Below, in pieces: positions 1-7,707 of a stretch of 37,878 bases of DNA. The stretch's first letter is position 1; each line of letters opens with the position of its first letter. Below the pieces are notes generated by a model. It was not told where the DNA came from, did no database searches, and saw only the letters and a list, made by a program, of their open reading frames with translations. The DNA comes from Stutzerimonas azotifigens DSM 17556 (GTDB lineage Bacteria > Pseudomonadota > Gammaproteobacteria > Pseudomonadales > Pseudomonadaceae): NCBI RefSeq assembly GCF_000425625.1, contig NZ_KE384414.1, positions 33,642 through 71,519 on the forward strand, read 5' to 3'. Both the position numbers and the translations under genes were made by a program.

Positions 1-265
1 GGATCTGCACCGAGCCACGAACCCCCACCAAACCAACCCCTCACCCTCCGGCTCATACGCCGGGAGAAGGCTGGGCGAGAGGCTGCATGTATGCCCTTCG
101 CTCATCCAGCGGACCTGCCGCAATAGCGGTCGCAAGCAGCGCTTGCTCCTACAGCAGCAGGCACCGGGGCATCACCCATATGTCGATACCTGATCCTGCC
201 TGGTCGGCCGGCTACCCCGCGAGGCGATGGTCGGCGCAGGGCAGGGTGAACGGGCAGGCAGGCGA
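1..265. repeat. Non-coding end with palindromic repeat fragments
   Basis: I see no convincing gene here. Positions 37-82 carry a sequence of the type CCTCACCCTCCGG...CCGGGAGAAGG...GAGAGG, an imperfect copy of the CTCCC/GGGAG hairpin repeat that recurs at about 8988-9078 and 33319-33360. Positions 132-146 are a REP-like palindrome (GCAAGC-AGC-GCTTGC) followed by TCCTACAG, similar to the element at 33419-33443. The region lies downstream of the ridA-like gene, and no T-tract terminator is evident. Confidence 0.5.
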
Positions 266-625
266 CTATTCCGGCAGGGCCGCAGTGACGATGATTTCCA
301 CCAGGATGTCCGGCGAGGCCAACGCGCACTGGGCGGTGGCCCGGGTCGGCGCCGCGCCGGGTGCCGTCCAGGCGTTCCAGACGTCGTTCATGCCGGCGAA
401 GTCGTTGACGATGTCCTTGATCCAGATCTGCGCGGTGAGCAGGCGCGACTTGTCGGTGCCGGCCTTGGCCAGGTAGTCCTCGATCTTGGCCAGGACCTGC
501 CGTGTCTGCCCCTCGATGCCCTGGCTGCGATCATCGGCGGTCATTCCACCGACGAATACCATGCCGTTGTACACCACCGTGCGGCTGCGGCGCGGGTCGG
601 TCTCTATACGCGTGATAGCGCTCAT
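266..625 (-). CDS. RidA-family (YjgF/YER057c/UK114) enamine/imine deaminase
   Basis: This 119-residue protein has the length and pattern of the RidA superfamily: an N-terminal VVYNGMVFVGG strand, a central FAGMNDVWNAW helix region, and the C-terminal PTRATAQCAL...VEIIV block. Arg95 matches the conserved arginine that binds the substrate carboxylate. It looks closer to the E. coli YoaB-like branch than to canonical RidA. Members hydrolyse reactive enamine/imine products of amino-acid or amine oxidation to keto compounds and ammonia. I chose the ATG at 625 because GAAGGA lies about 8 bases upstream; a longer reading would run into the preceding gene. It is the last gene of the oxidase module, 34 bp after the large FAD subunit, so it probably clears the imine made by that enzyme (inference). 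Confidence 0.85.
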   Translation of the reverse strand: MSAITRIETDPRRSRTVVYNGMVFVGGMTADDRSQGIEGQTRQVLAKIEDYLAKAGTDKSRLLTAQIWIKDIVNDFAGMNDVWNAWTAPGAAPTRATAQCALASPDILVEIIVTAALPE

Positions 626-659
626 GCTGTCTTCCTTCTGTTGATCATTACGGTTGGGC

Positions 660-2030
660 CTATTCGGTGAAGTCACCGAGCAGGACGGGCTTGATGGGCG
701 GGCGAATCCGGTAATAGCCCACCTGCGACGGCTCGACCGCCCGGGCCTGGGCGATCAGCTCGGTTACGGTGAGGCCGCACAGGCGGCCCTGGCAGGGCCC
801 CATGCCGCAGCGGCCGAAGGCCTTGGCCTGGTTGGGCCCCTGGCACCCCAGCGCCACGTAGTGGCGTATCTGCCCGGCGGTCACTTCCTCGCAGCGGCAG
901 ACCAGCACATCGTCGGCCGGCGGGATGCGGTGCTCGTCCAGAGGCCGGTACAGCACGTCCAGGAACGGTCGGATATGGGTCGCCTGCGCCATTTCGCCCT
1001 GCAGCTGCCGGGCACGCTGCTCGGTGTCGGCGCCCTGCCCGAGCTGGCCGGCTATCGCCAGGGCCGCCAGGCGCCCCTGGATGGCCGACGCCTTGGCGCC
1101 CACGATGGCCCGGCTGTCGCCCGCGACATAGATGGGCAGGTCTCCCAGGCGCCCCGCCGCATCGGTCAGCGGTTGCCAGCACAGCTGCTCGGCGTTCCAT
1201 TCGTGCTTCGCCCCGACGGACCAGCTGAGCTGGGCGTTGGGCACCACCCCCTGGTGCAGCAGGATCAAGGACGCGGGCACGCGCACCATTTCCTTGCGAT
1301 GACGGAACAGCAGCCCTTCGGCACGCTCCGCCCCCTCGATGGCCAACCCGCTGGCGCCCCGGTAGACCTGCACGCCTTCGCGCCGAATGAGCGATAGCAA
1401 CTCCAGGCCCTTGCGCAGATCCCGCCAGCCCCTTATCGCTGCGGCCCCATGGCGCAAGGCGCGCAAATGGGCCGCCCACGACGTGGTATCGACCAAGGCG
1501 CGAATCTTCACGCCGGCCCGCAGGTACTGCCAGGCGAGCAGGTAGAGCAGCGGACCGCATCCGGCCAGCACCACGGGGTCGCGCGGCAGCGTACCCGCGC
1601 CCTTGAGCATGATCTGCCCGGCCCCCGCCCCCATCACGCCGGGCAGGGTCCAGCCCTTGATGGGAAAGGGCCGCTCCATGGCTCCGCTGGCCAGCAGCAC
1701 GAATTGGCCGGAGACCTTCTGCGCCCTGCCCTGCGCGACATAGTCCACCACGCCCGCCGGGCTGACGTTCCACACGGCCGCGCCGCCGACATGACGGGCT
1801 CCGCTGTCACCGAATGCGGTGGCCAGGCGCTGGCCGGCGGCATAGTCCGCGCCGAGCAGTTCCTTCAATGGCGCCGGGGCGGTCGAGATACGGCGGTAGA
1901 TTTGCCCGCCCGCCTCGTTCTGCTCGTCGAGCACCACCACCGACAGGCCCAGCGCACGCGCCTCGCAGGCCGCCGACATGCCCGCCGGGCCGCAGCCGAT
2001 GATGACCAGGTCTGCGCTGACGTCACTCAT
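660..2030 (-). CDS. FAD/NAD(P)-binding oxidoreductase with C-terminal BFD-like 2Fe-2S domain (HcnB/OoxA-like subunit)
   Basis: The 456-residue protein opens with a dinucleotide-binding fold (LVIIGCGPAGMSAA, residues 8-21), then VVVLDEQNEAGGQ. A second glycine motif (VVLAGCGPLLYLLA) sits near residues 153-166 and YVAGDSRAI, an FAD-contacting motif, near 301-309. The C-terminus has a BFD-like cysteine set, C378-x-C380 and C408-x4-C413, expected to carry a 2Fe-2S cluster. This architecture is that of the large subunit of opine oxidases (OoxA/NoxA), HcnB and heteromeric D-hydroxyproline dehydrogenases. The start at 2030 overlaps the end of the 2Fe-2S gene by 8 bp, indicating translational coupling. 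The exact substrate cannot be read from sequence. It probably passes electrons from the DAO-type subunit to the respiratory chain (inference). Confidence 0.85.
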   Translation of the reverse strand: MSDVSADLVIIGCGPAGMSAACEARALGLSVVVLDEQNEAGGQIYRRISTAPAPLKELLGADYAAGQRLATAFGDSGARHVGGAAVWNVSPAGVVDYVAQGRAQKVSGQFVLLASGAMERPFPIKGWTLPGVMGAGAGQIMLKGAGTLPRDPVVLAGCGPLLYLLAWQYLRAGVKIRALVDTTSWAAHLRALRHGAAAIRGWRDLRKGLELLSLIRREGVQVYRGASGLAIEGAERAEGLLFRHRKEMVRVPASLILLHQGVVPNAQLSWSVGAKHEWNAEQLCWQPLTDAAGRLGDLPIYVAGDSRAIVGAKASAIQGRLAALAIAGQLGQGADTEQRARQLQGEMAQATHIRPFLDVLYRPLDEHRIPPADDVLVCRCEEVTAGQIRHYVALGCQGPNQAKAFGRCGMGPCQGRLCGLTVTELIAQARAVEPSQVGYYRIRPPIKPVLLGDFTE

Positions 2031-2358
2031 GGCCTTCTCCTTCGTCTTCGATGTCCAGCGCCGGAGCACCCGACTGGCGCTTGATGCACATGCCGCCGCG
2101 GACCGGAATCAGGCAGCTCTGCCTGGCCGGCACGCCATCGATCTCTACCAGGCACTCGAAGCAGACGCCCATCATGCAGTAGGGCGCCCTGGGCTGATCG
2201 CCCACCACGCTGGAGCGGAAATCCCGTGCCCCGCAGGCCAGCAGCGCGGCGGCCACGCTGATCCCCTCGGGCACCTCCATCGCCTGGCCTTCGAAATCGA
2301 TGGTCACGGTCGCCCCTTCGGCCAGGTTCGAAAGGCGAAACAAGGAATCAGTGGTCAT
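2023..2358 (-). CDS. Small 2Fe-2S subunit of flavoenzyme (HcnA-like)
   Basis: This 111-residue protein is a ferredoxin-type 2Fe-2S domain. The cluster cysteines are visible as C61-x4-C66-x2-C69 and C82 (PYCMMGVCFECLVEIDG...RQSCL), after the beta-grasp segment VTIDFEGQAMEVPEGISVAAALL. Proteins of this size and pattern are the small subunits of HcnABC-type and heteromeric D-hydroxyproline dehydrogenase-type enzymes. It overlaps the DAO-type gene by 11 bp upstream and the large FAD subunit by 8 bp downstream, so the three should be made together and form one complex. The acidic tail (DIEDEGEGHE) is unremarkable. Confidence in the family is high; the substrate of the complex is unknown. Confidence 0.87.
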   Translation of the reverse strand: MTTDSLFRLSNLAEGATVTIDFEGQAMEVPEGISVAAALLACGARDFRSSVVGDQPRAPYCMMGVCFECLVEIDGVPARQSCLIPVRGGMCIKRQSGAPALDIEDEGEGHE

Positions 2359-3484
2359 GGGAAAAACTCGCGTTGGGGTCCAGGAAACGATCGCTGCGGA
2401 ACACCTCGAAATCCGGCGGGGGCTGGGTGAGCCCCGCCATCCAGGGACCGATCACGAACGCATGGGCGGCCGCCAGGGTCACCCCGCTGTGGCATATGGC
2501 GACGAACGCGCCCGGGCAGCTTTCGGAACGCTGGTAGATGGGATAGCCGTCCAGCGTCAGCGGCCGCAAGGCACCCCAGGCCCGCACCAGCCGGGCAGCC
2601 TTGAGCGCCGGGAAGGTCGCCACGGCCCGGTGGGCGAGCCATTCGATCTTGTCGGTGGTGGTGCGGTCGTCGAAGCCCACATCCTCGGAAGTCGAGCCGA
2701 TCTGCACCGAGCCTTCGCGGGTCTGCCTGGCCTTGTTCGTGGGGTAGTGCAGGAAGGGTTTCAGGCGCTCGGTGATGAGCACCTGGCCCCGCGTGGTGAT
2801 GACCGGCGCATACAGCCCGACCTTCTCCGCCAGGGCAGGAATGCCCAGCCCGGCGGCCAGCACGAGCCTGTCGCTGCTCCAGCGCTGACCGTCGCGGGAG
2901 AGGATCGAGAACTGGCCGCTGTCGGCCTGGTGACGCACATCGACGACATCCACGCCGCTGATGATCTCGGCGCCTCTTTTCTTCAGCCCGGCGTGCAAGG
3001 CGCGGAGCAGCATCAAGGGATTTACCTGCCCGTCGTGGGCGCCGAAGCTGCCGCCGACCACGGCTGGCCCGAGGCCGGGCAGGTACTGTCGCAGTTCGGC
3101 CGGTTCCATCATCCGGTAGGGTATGCCGCCCGCGCCCTTGTCGATCTTCTCCAGCAGCTCGGCCCGTGCCTGGACTTCCTTTTCGCTGAAGCCCAGCCAG
3201 AACCCGCCGGTCTGCTGCAGACCGGTGTCCACGCCGGTCAGCGCCAGCAACTCCTCGTGCAGTTCCGGCCACAGCCGCGCCGCGTCCCGCGTCCAGCGGG
3301 CATAGCGCATCATGCCGCCGCCCTTGCTGGACACCCATATCAGCCCGAAATTGCCACGGGAGGCCCGGAACGCCGTATCCCCCTGGTCCAGCACACGGAC
3401 CGATATTCCCCGGCGCGCCGCGCCATAGGCGATGGCCGATCCCACCAGCCCGCCGCCCACGACGGTCAAACGTTCATTGCTCAT
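2348..3484 (-). CDS. DAO-family FAD-dependent oxidoreductase (HcnC/OoxB/glycine oxidase-like subunit)
   Basis: The 378-residue protein begins with the FAD-binding Rossmann motif VVGGGLVGSAIAYGAARRG (residues 8-26) and contains DAO-fold blocks GGSFGAHDGQVNPL, LVLAAGLGIPAL and the C-terminal GVTLAAAHAFVIGPWMAG. It belongs with glycine/sarcosine and D-amino acid oxidases and most resembles the catalytic small-FAD subunits of multi-subunit dehydrogenases (HcnC, OoxB, LhpB type). It should oxidise a C-N bond of the imported substrate to an imine. The ATG at 3484 has GGGAG 6 bases upstream. A 97-bp gap with hairpins separates it from the permease gene, while it overlaps the downstream 2Fe-2S gene. 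No signal peptide is present, so it acts in the cytoplasm or at the inner face of the membrane. Confidence 0.86.
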   Translation of the reverse strand: MSNERLTVVGGGLVGSAIAYGAARRGISVRVLDQGDTAFRASRGNFGLIWVSSKGGGMMRYARWTRDAARLWPELHEELLALTGVDTGLQQTGGFWLGFSEKEVQARAELLEKIDKGAGGIPYRMMEPAELRQYLPGLGPAVVGGSFGAHDGQVNPLMLLRALHAGLKKRGAEIISGVDVVDVRHQADSGQFSILSRDGQRWSSDRLVLAAGLGIPALAEKVGLYAPVITTRGQVLITERLKPFLHYPTNKARQTREGSVQIGSTSEDVGFDDRTTTDKIEWLAHRAVATFPALKAARLVRAWGALRPLTLDGYPIYQRSESCPGAFVAICHSGVTLAAAHAFVIGPWMAGLTQPPPDFEVFRSDRFLDPNASFSHDH

Positions 3485-3486
3485 AA

Positions 3487-3539
3487 ATCACTCCCGCAAA
3501 CGGGCCTGTTTTCCTGTGAAGCGGGCGCACGTCGCCCGC
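3487..3539 (-). promoter_or_regulatory. Two hairpins between transporter and oxidase genes; one overlaps the RBS
   Basis: In the minus-strand transcript, a perfect 7-bp stem (GCGGGCG-ACGTG-CGCCCGC; plus-strand arms 3521-3527 and 3533-3539) is followed near the start codon by CCCG-TTTG-CGGG. The last G's of that second stem belong to the GGGAG ribosome-binding sequence of the DAO-type gene. No T-tract follows, so this is not a classical terminator. It could set the ratio of transporter to enzyme by RNA processing or by hiding the RBS; that is inference. Confidence 0.35.
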
Positions 3540-3581
3540 CCTCGCCCGAGAGGCGAAGCATGTTGTGAAGTCGGTTGCGTT

Positions 3582-4388
3582 CTATTTCTTGCCCAGCAAG
3601 ACCCTGTCGAGCCCCACCACACGATCCAGGATGAGCATCAGGACCACCGTGCCGACGATCATCACCGTCGATACCGAGGTGGTGACCGGATCGGTCATCA
3701 AGGACACGCGGTTGTATAGCGCGACCGGCAAGGTGGTCGTCCCGGGCGTGGCGATGAAGATCGTCATGGTGACTTCGTCGAAACTCTGGATGAACGCCAG
3801 CACCCAGCCACCGGCCACCCCCGGCACGATCAGAGGCAACAGCACCCGACGGAACGTGGTCCAGCGCGAGGCACCCAGTGACCGCGCGGCCAGTTCGGCC
3901 TCCAGGTTCATTCCGGCCAGCGCGGCCAACGTCAGGCGCAGCGAATAGGGCACGACGATAAGCGCATGGACCAGCAGCAGCGCCACGAAGGATCCCGTCC
4001 AGCCCATCAGCGAGAAAAACCGCAGGAAGGCCACCCCCAGCACCACGTGGGGGATCATCAGCGGCGACAGGATCAGCGCGGTCAGCCCGTCGCGGCCGAT
4101 GAAGCGGTACCGTGCGATGGCCAGCGCCGCGGGGACCGCCACCAGGGTCGCCACGGTAGCCGCCCCCAGGCCCAGGCCGATGGACAGCCAGAAGGCGTTC
4201 ACCAGCTCCGGCGCCTCCAGGATGGCGCGGTACCAGCGCAGCGAGGCGCCCTCGAACGGCATGGAGATGTAGCCCTTGTCGGAAAAGGACACCAGCACGA
4301 TCACCACCAGCGGCGCGACGATGAATGCGGTGAACACGCCATGGAACAGCCAGGCCAGCGGCCCGTTCCGCCCGATGTTCCGGCTCAT
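3582..4388 (-). CDS. ABC transporter permease, PotC-like (spermidine/putrescine type)
   Basis: This 268-residue inner-membrane protein shows about six hydrophobic helices, starting with LAWLFHGVFTAFIVAPLVVI. It has the cytoplasmic EAA loop of binding-protein-dependent permeases (ELAARSLGASRWTTFRRVLL..GV), which docks to the ATPase. Size and the late EAA loop fit the PotC/PotI side of polyamine-type importers. Its ATG (4388) overlaps the stop of the preceding permease gene in an ATGA, giving tight coupling. Transported substrate: this family carries polyamines, putrescine, some opines and other cations; here the context suggests the compound oxidised by the enzymes encoded downstream. Confidence 0.88.
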   Translation of the reverse strand: MSRNIGRNGPLAWLFHGVFTAFIVAPLVVIVLVSFSDKGYISMPFEGASLRWYRAILEAPELVNAFWLSIGLGLGAATVATLVAVPAALAIARYRFIGRDGLTALILSPLMIPHVVLGVAFLRFFSLMGWTGSFVALLLVHALIVVPYSLRLTLAALAGMNLEAELAARSLGASRWTTFRRVLLPLIVPGVAGGWVLAFIQSFDEVTMTIFIATPGTTTLPVALYNRVSLMTDPVTTSVSTVMIVGTVVLMLILDRVVGLDRVLLGKK

Positions 4389-5254
4389 GCGAACACCTGC
4401 CTGTATTTGCGCTCCATGAAGCGGTTGCTGCCGATCACCACCAGAAGGATGCCGAGCAGCAGCAGGACCGCGACGGCGGCGCCCAACGGCCAGTCCAGGG
4501 AGGTGAGGAACTCGTCGTAGATGGCGGTGGTGACCACCTTGACCTTGCGGCCACCGATCAGCGCCGGCGTGGCGAAGGCCGAAGCCGACAGGGTGAACAC
4601 GATGATGCTTCCCGACAGGATGCCGGGGAGCAGTTGCGGCAGCAGGACGCGGCGGAAGGTGGTCAGCGGCCCCGCGCCGAGGGAGCGCGCGGCGTGCTCC
4701 ACCTGCCCGTCGAGCTTCTGCAACGAAGTCCACACCGCGATGATCATGAACGGGATCATGACGTGGGTGAGGGCAATGAGGACGCCGGTCATGGAGAACA
4801 TCAGCAGCAGCGGCCTGTCCACCAGCCCCAGGGACATCAGCGCCGTATTGATGAAGCCTTCCCGGCCAAGCAGGATCGACCAGCCCAGCGTCCTGACCAC
4901 CACGGAAATCAGCAGCGGCCCGAGGATGACCACGAAGAACACGCCCTGCCACATCGGGCGCATGCGGTAGAGCACGATCGCCTCGGGAACCCCCAGCAGC
5001 ACGCAGATCGCCGTGGTGCCCAACGCCATCGCCCCGGTACGCAGGAACAGCTCGTAGTAATAACCGTCGGAAAGGATGTCGAGGTAGTTGCCCAGGGTAT
5101 GGCCGACCTGAATGCCATGAATCTCGTGGAACGCGCTGAACGAGAGCAGAGCGGTCAGCGCCAGCGGCACCACCAGCAGGCCGAGGAACAACGCCAGGGC
5201 CGGGGAGGACAGCGCCCACTGCGCGCCATTGGGCCGATAGAAGGAGTCAGCCAT
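4385..5254 (-). CDS. ABC transporter permease, PotB-like
   Basis: A 289-residue inner-membrane permease with roughly six hydrophobic segments (ALALFLGLLVVPLALTALL at the start) and an EAA loop EHAARSLGAGPLTTFRRVLL. It is the partner of the PotC-like permease with which it overlaps by 4 bp. I chose the ATG at 5254 rather than an upstream one at 5287: GGAGGT lies about 5 bases before it, and the resulting 8-bp overlap with the ATPase stop matches the coupled layout of the operon. The large second periplasmic loop (FHEIHGIQVGHTLGNYLDI) is typical of PotB/PotH proteins. Confidence 0.88.
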   Translation of the reverse strand: MADSFYRPNGAQWALSSPALALFLGLLVVPLALTALLSFSAFHEIHGIQVGHTLGNYLDILSDGYYYELFLRTGAMALGTTAICVLLGVPEAIVLYRMRPMWQGVFFVVILGPLLISVVVRTLGWSILLGREGFINTALMSLGLVDRPLLLMFSMTGVLIALTHVMIPFMIIAVWTSLQKLDGQVEHAARSLGAGPLTTFRRVLLPQLLPGILSGSIIVFTLSASAFATPALIGGRKVKVVTTAIYDEFLTSLDWPLGAAVAVLLLLGILLVVIGSNRFMERKYRQVFA

Positions 5255-6317
5255 GCCCCACCTCCGCGCCGGCCAGTTGCAGGTCATCGTCGTTCCAGGT
5301 GATGCCGACGACCTCCCCTTCCTGGGGTTGCGCGAGACCTGCGTTGAGCACGGTCATGCGCAGGCTGCCCAGCTCGCTCTCGACCTCGTAGAACCACACG
5401 CCGCCCAAAAACAGCCGGGTCACCACCGAAGCGCGGCAGCGGGCGACCTCGATCGGGCACAGGCGGATGCGCTCGGGGCGGAGGAAGAAGCGGATGTCCT
5501 TCCCCACCGGCAGGCCGGCATCCTTCCAGGGCAGGCAGGCTTGCCCGACCCGAACGCTGGCCGTGCCGTTCCCTACCGAAAGCACCTGGCCGGAAAGCTC
5601 GTTGGTCAGGCCGAGGAACTTGAAGGCGAATTCCGAGTTCGGCCGGTCGTAGATCTGCTGCGGGGTCCCCAGCTCGGCGATGCCGCCCTTGGCCATCACC
5701 GCGATCCTGTCGCTCATGGTCATGGCCTCGACCTGATCGTGAGTCACCAGGATCGTGGTGATGCCCAGCCGCCGTTGCAGGCTGCGCAGCTCCACATGCA
5801 TTTCGCCGCGCAGCTTCGCATCGAGATTGGACATGGGCTCGTCCAGCAGCAGCACGCGCGGACGTATCGCCAGCACCCTGGCGATGGCCACCCGCTGGCG
5901 CTGGCCGCCGGACAGCTCGCTGGGGTAACGGCTCTCCAGGCCGGACAGCCGGACCATCGACAGCGCCTCGGCCACGCGCTCATCCAGCTCGCGACGCCTG
6001 ATCTTGCGCATCTGCAGGCCGAAGGCGACGTTCTGCGCCACTGTCATGTGCGGAAACAGCGCGTAGCTTTGAAAGACCACGCCCATGTCCCTCTTTTCGG
6101 GCGCCACGCCCGCCAGGTCGCGGCCGTCGACCCGGACCGTACCGGCAGTGGGTTCGACGAAACCGGCCACCATCTGCAGGGTCGTGGTCTTGCCGCAGCC
6201 GGAAGAACCGAGCAGCGAGATGAACTCACCGCTCTCGACCTCCAGATCCAGGCCACGGACGGCCTGAAAGCCGCCCGCGTAGGTCTTCACCAGACCGTGT
6301 ATCGAAAGTTTGCTCAT
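5247..6317 (-). CDS. ABC transporter ATP-binding protein, PotA-like
   Basis: The 356-residue protein is a complete importer ATPase. Visible motifs are Walker A GSSGCGKT (37-44), the Q-loop Gln83 (VVFQSYALFPH), signature LSGGQ (135-139), Walker B LLLDE (156-160), and the switch His193 (LVTHDQVEA). A C-terminal TOBE-like regulatory extension of about 110 residues follows (IRFFLRPERIRL...), as in PotA/UgpC/MalK-type proteins. Two copies should pair with the two permeases downstream. The ATG at 6317 lies 50 bp after the binding-protein gene, and the stop overlaps the next gene by 8 bp. No unusual residue is seen in the catalytic motifs. Confidence 0.92.
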   Translation of the reverse strand: MSKLSIHGLVKTYAGGFQAVRGLDLEVESGEFISLLGSSGCGKTTTLQMVAGFVEPTAGTVRVDGRDLAGVAPEKRDMGVVFQSYALFPHMTVAQNVAFGLQMRKIRRRELDERVAEALSMVRLSGLESRYPSELSGGQRQRVAIARVLAIRPRVLLLDEPMSNLDAKLRGEMHVELRSLQRRLGITTILVTHDQVEAMTMSDRIAVMAKGGIAELGTPQQIYDRPNSEFAFKFLGLTNELSGQVLSVGNGTASVRVGQACLPWKDAGLPVGKDIRFFLRPERIRLCPIEVARCRASVVTRLFLGGVWFYEVESELGSLRMTVLNAGLAQPQEGEVVGITWNDDDLQLAGAEVGHG

Positions 6318-6367
6318 AAAAACTGCTCAGACTTGTCCATGTACTCGCGGCGGGAAAGCGGCCGTGG

Positions 6368-7402
6368 TCATCGCTCCACGGTCCGGTTCCATTGCCTGGT
6401 CCATTGCGCCCGGTTCTGGTTGATGGCATCCCAATCGAAGGTGAGGAGTTTGGAGATCATCTCCTCGCCGTAAGGAACTTCCGCCGCCACCGCGGCATCC
6501 AGCGTCGTCTGGCGATTAACGGGGCCGAAACCCTCGACGGCCAACTTCGCCTGAACTTCAGCAGAGGCCAGGTATTGAAGTAACGCCTGGGATTTCTCCG
6601 GCAACTTGTTTTCCACCACGGCACAGGTCGAAGCGACGATCGCCGGTGCGCCCTCGCGGGGATAGACGAACTCGACCGGGAATCCGGTCTTCTTCAACGC
6701 CACCGCACGGCTGCTGCCCCACACGGCAATATCGATATCGCCGTTCTGGAACATTTGCGCCAACTGGGCATTGGAGGACGACCAACTAATGACATGAGGC
6801 GCGAGATTATTGCGAACCGCCTCGAAGCCCGGCTCGATATTGTGTTCGTCGCCGCCATTGAGGCGTGCGAACATGATCAGTGCATTCAGCCCGTATGTGC
6901 CTGAAATAGGATTCGACGTAACGCGCTGGGCGAACTTTTCATCCATCAGGTCATTCCAGGAGACCGGTGCGGCCCAGTGGTTCGCCTCGAAGCGCTCCCG
7001 GTTATAGGCGATGCCGGTGGCCAGCAGCCCCACCCCCACGGCTTTTCCCGCGAACGCGCTGCTCTTGGCCATGTCATAGAGTTCATCGTAGACGGCGGCA
7101 TCCTCGACCTTGCCGCACAGGCCCATCTGCACGGCCTGGTGCATGGGGCCGTCGTCCATCAGCGCGACGTTGATTTCCTGATTGCCGCGCTGCGCCTGGA
7201 GTTTGGCGAGAATCTCGCTGGAATTGCCGGGCACATAAACCACCTTGACGTCATGGCTGGCCTCGAATGCCGGAATGATCTCCTTTTCGAGTAGCCTCTG
7301 GGTGTCGCCGGAATAACCGGCCATGTACAAAGTATCCTGCGCCAGCGTAAAGGTGCTGATCCCAGCGGCCCCGATGAAAACAATCGCGTTGATGACTTTC
7401 AA
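6368..7402 (-). CDS. Periplasmic solute-binding protein of PotD/family-1 type
   Basis: A 344-residue protein with a short signal peptide (about residues 1-21, ending TFTLAQ), then a solute-binding fold: DTLYMAGYSGD, EIIPAFEASHDVKVVYV, NVALMDDGP, YNRERF. This pattern is shared by PotD-like and family-1 solute-binding proteins. The start codon is TTG (7402), chosen because AAGGAG sits 7 bases upstream and the next in-frame Met would delete the signal peptide. It is the first transporter gene, just downstream of a 9-bp inverted repeat, and shows lower GC than the core genes to the right. It should deliver the substrate to the adjacent permeases. The ligand cannot be read from the sequence. Confidence 0.86.
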   Translation of the reverse strand: MKVINAIVFIGAAGISTFTLAQDTLYMAGYSGDTQRLLEKEIIPAFEASHDVKVVYVPGNSSEILAKLQAQRGNQEINVALMDDGPMHQAVQMGLCGKVEDAAVYDELYDMAKSSAFAGKAVGVGLLATGIAYNRERFEANHWAAPVSWNDLMDEKFAQRVTSNPISGTYGLNALIMFARLNGGDEHNIEPGFEAVRNNLAPHVISWSSSNAQLAQMFQNGDIDIAVWGSSRAVALKKTGFPVEFVYPREGAPAIVASTCAVVENKLPEKSQALLQYLASAEVQAKLAVEGFGPVNRQTTLDAAVAAEVPYGEEMISKLLTFDWDAINQNRAQWTRQWNRTVER

Positions 7403-7435
7403 TTCCGTGCTCCTTGTGCGCCCAGGCTAACCAAT

Positions 7436-7474
7436 GTATGCACCCCACAAACCGGGATTCGATTTGGTGCATAC
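7436..7474. promoter_or_regulatory. 9-bp inverted repeat, candidate LysR operator
   Basis: GTATGCACC (7436-7444) and its exact reverse complement GGTGCATAC (7466-7474) are separated by 21 bp, so the half-site centres are 30 bp apart, close to three helical turns. The pair lies 34-72 bp upstream of the binding-protein start codon. Its position before the first transporter gene and downstream of the LysR-type gene makes it the best operator candidate for that regulator. Assignment to this regulator is inference. Confidence 0.5.
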
Positions 7475-7485
7475 TGAACAGGCAA
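7457..7485 (-). promoter_or_regulatory. Weak sigma-70-like promoter for the transporter/oxidase operon
   Basis: On the minus strand TTGCCT (7485-7480) is followed after 17 bases by TCGAAT (7462-7457), a 4-of-6 match to TATAAT. One half of the inverted repeat (7466-7474) lies inside the spacer. A weak -10 box with an operator in the promoter would fit a regulated operon. This is a visual match only. Confidence 0.28.
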
Positions 7486-7707
7486 GTTCTAAAGCAGTGC
7501 AGCGGGTTTATTTTTATGGGGCAACAATTAGTTTCGGATTCCCATTGCGCCGCCAAAGAACGTTAACGAGCCTGCCCAGGCAGCGCCAATAGAAATACGC
7601 ATCGCGCTATGCATGACGGATATACCCTTGCGCTGGCGCTCGAATAGATGCCGAAGTGCCTGGCGCGCGGCGCCTTGCATATCGAGCGAGGGAGACTGAG
7701 CAAGCGA

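Noticed and set aside
660..3484. hcnABC hydrogen cyanide synthase
   Set aside because: The subunit types match, but the gene order is DAO, 2Fe-2S, large FAD subunit instead of hcnA-hcnB-hcnC, and it is joined to an importer, a RidA gene and a LysR regulator, which hcn operons are not.
660..3484. Assignment as a D-hydroxyproline dehydrogenase operon
   Set aside because: No hydroxyproline epimerase, pyrroline-hydroxycarboxylate deaminase or ketoglutarate semialdehyde dehydrogenase gene is present in the block.
3582..5219. A single fused permease of 545 residues
   Set aside because: The upstream half is an out-of-frame translation of the PotB-like gene; the two permeases are separate genes joined by an ATGA overlap at 4385-4388.
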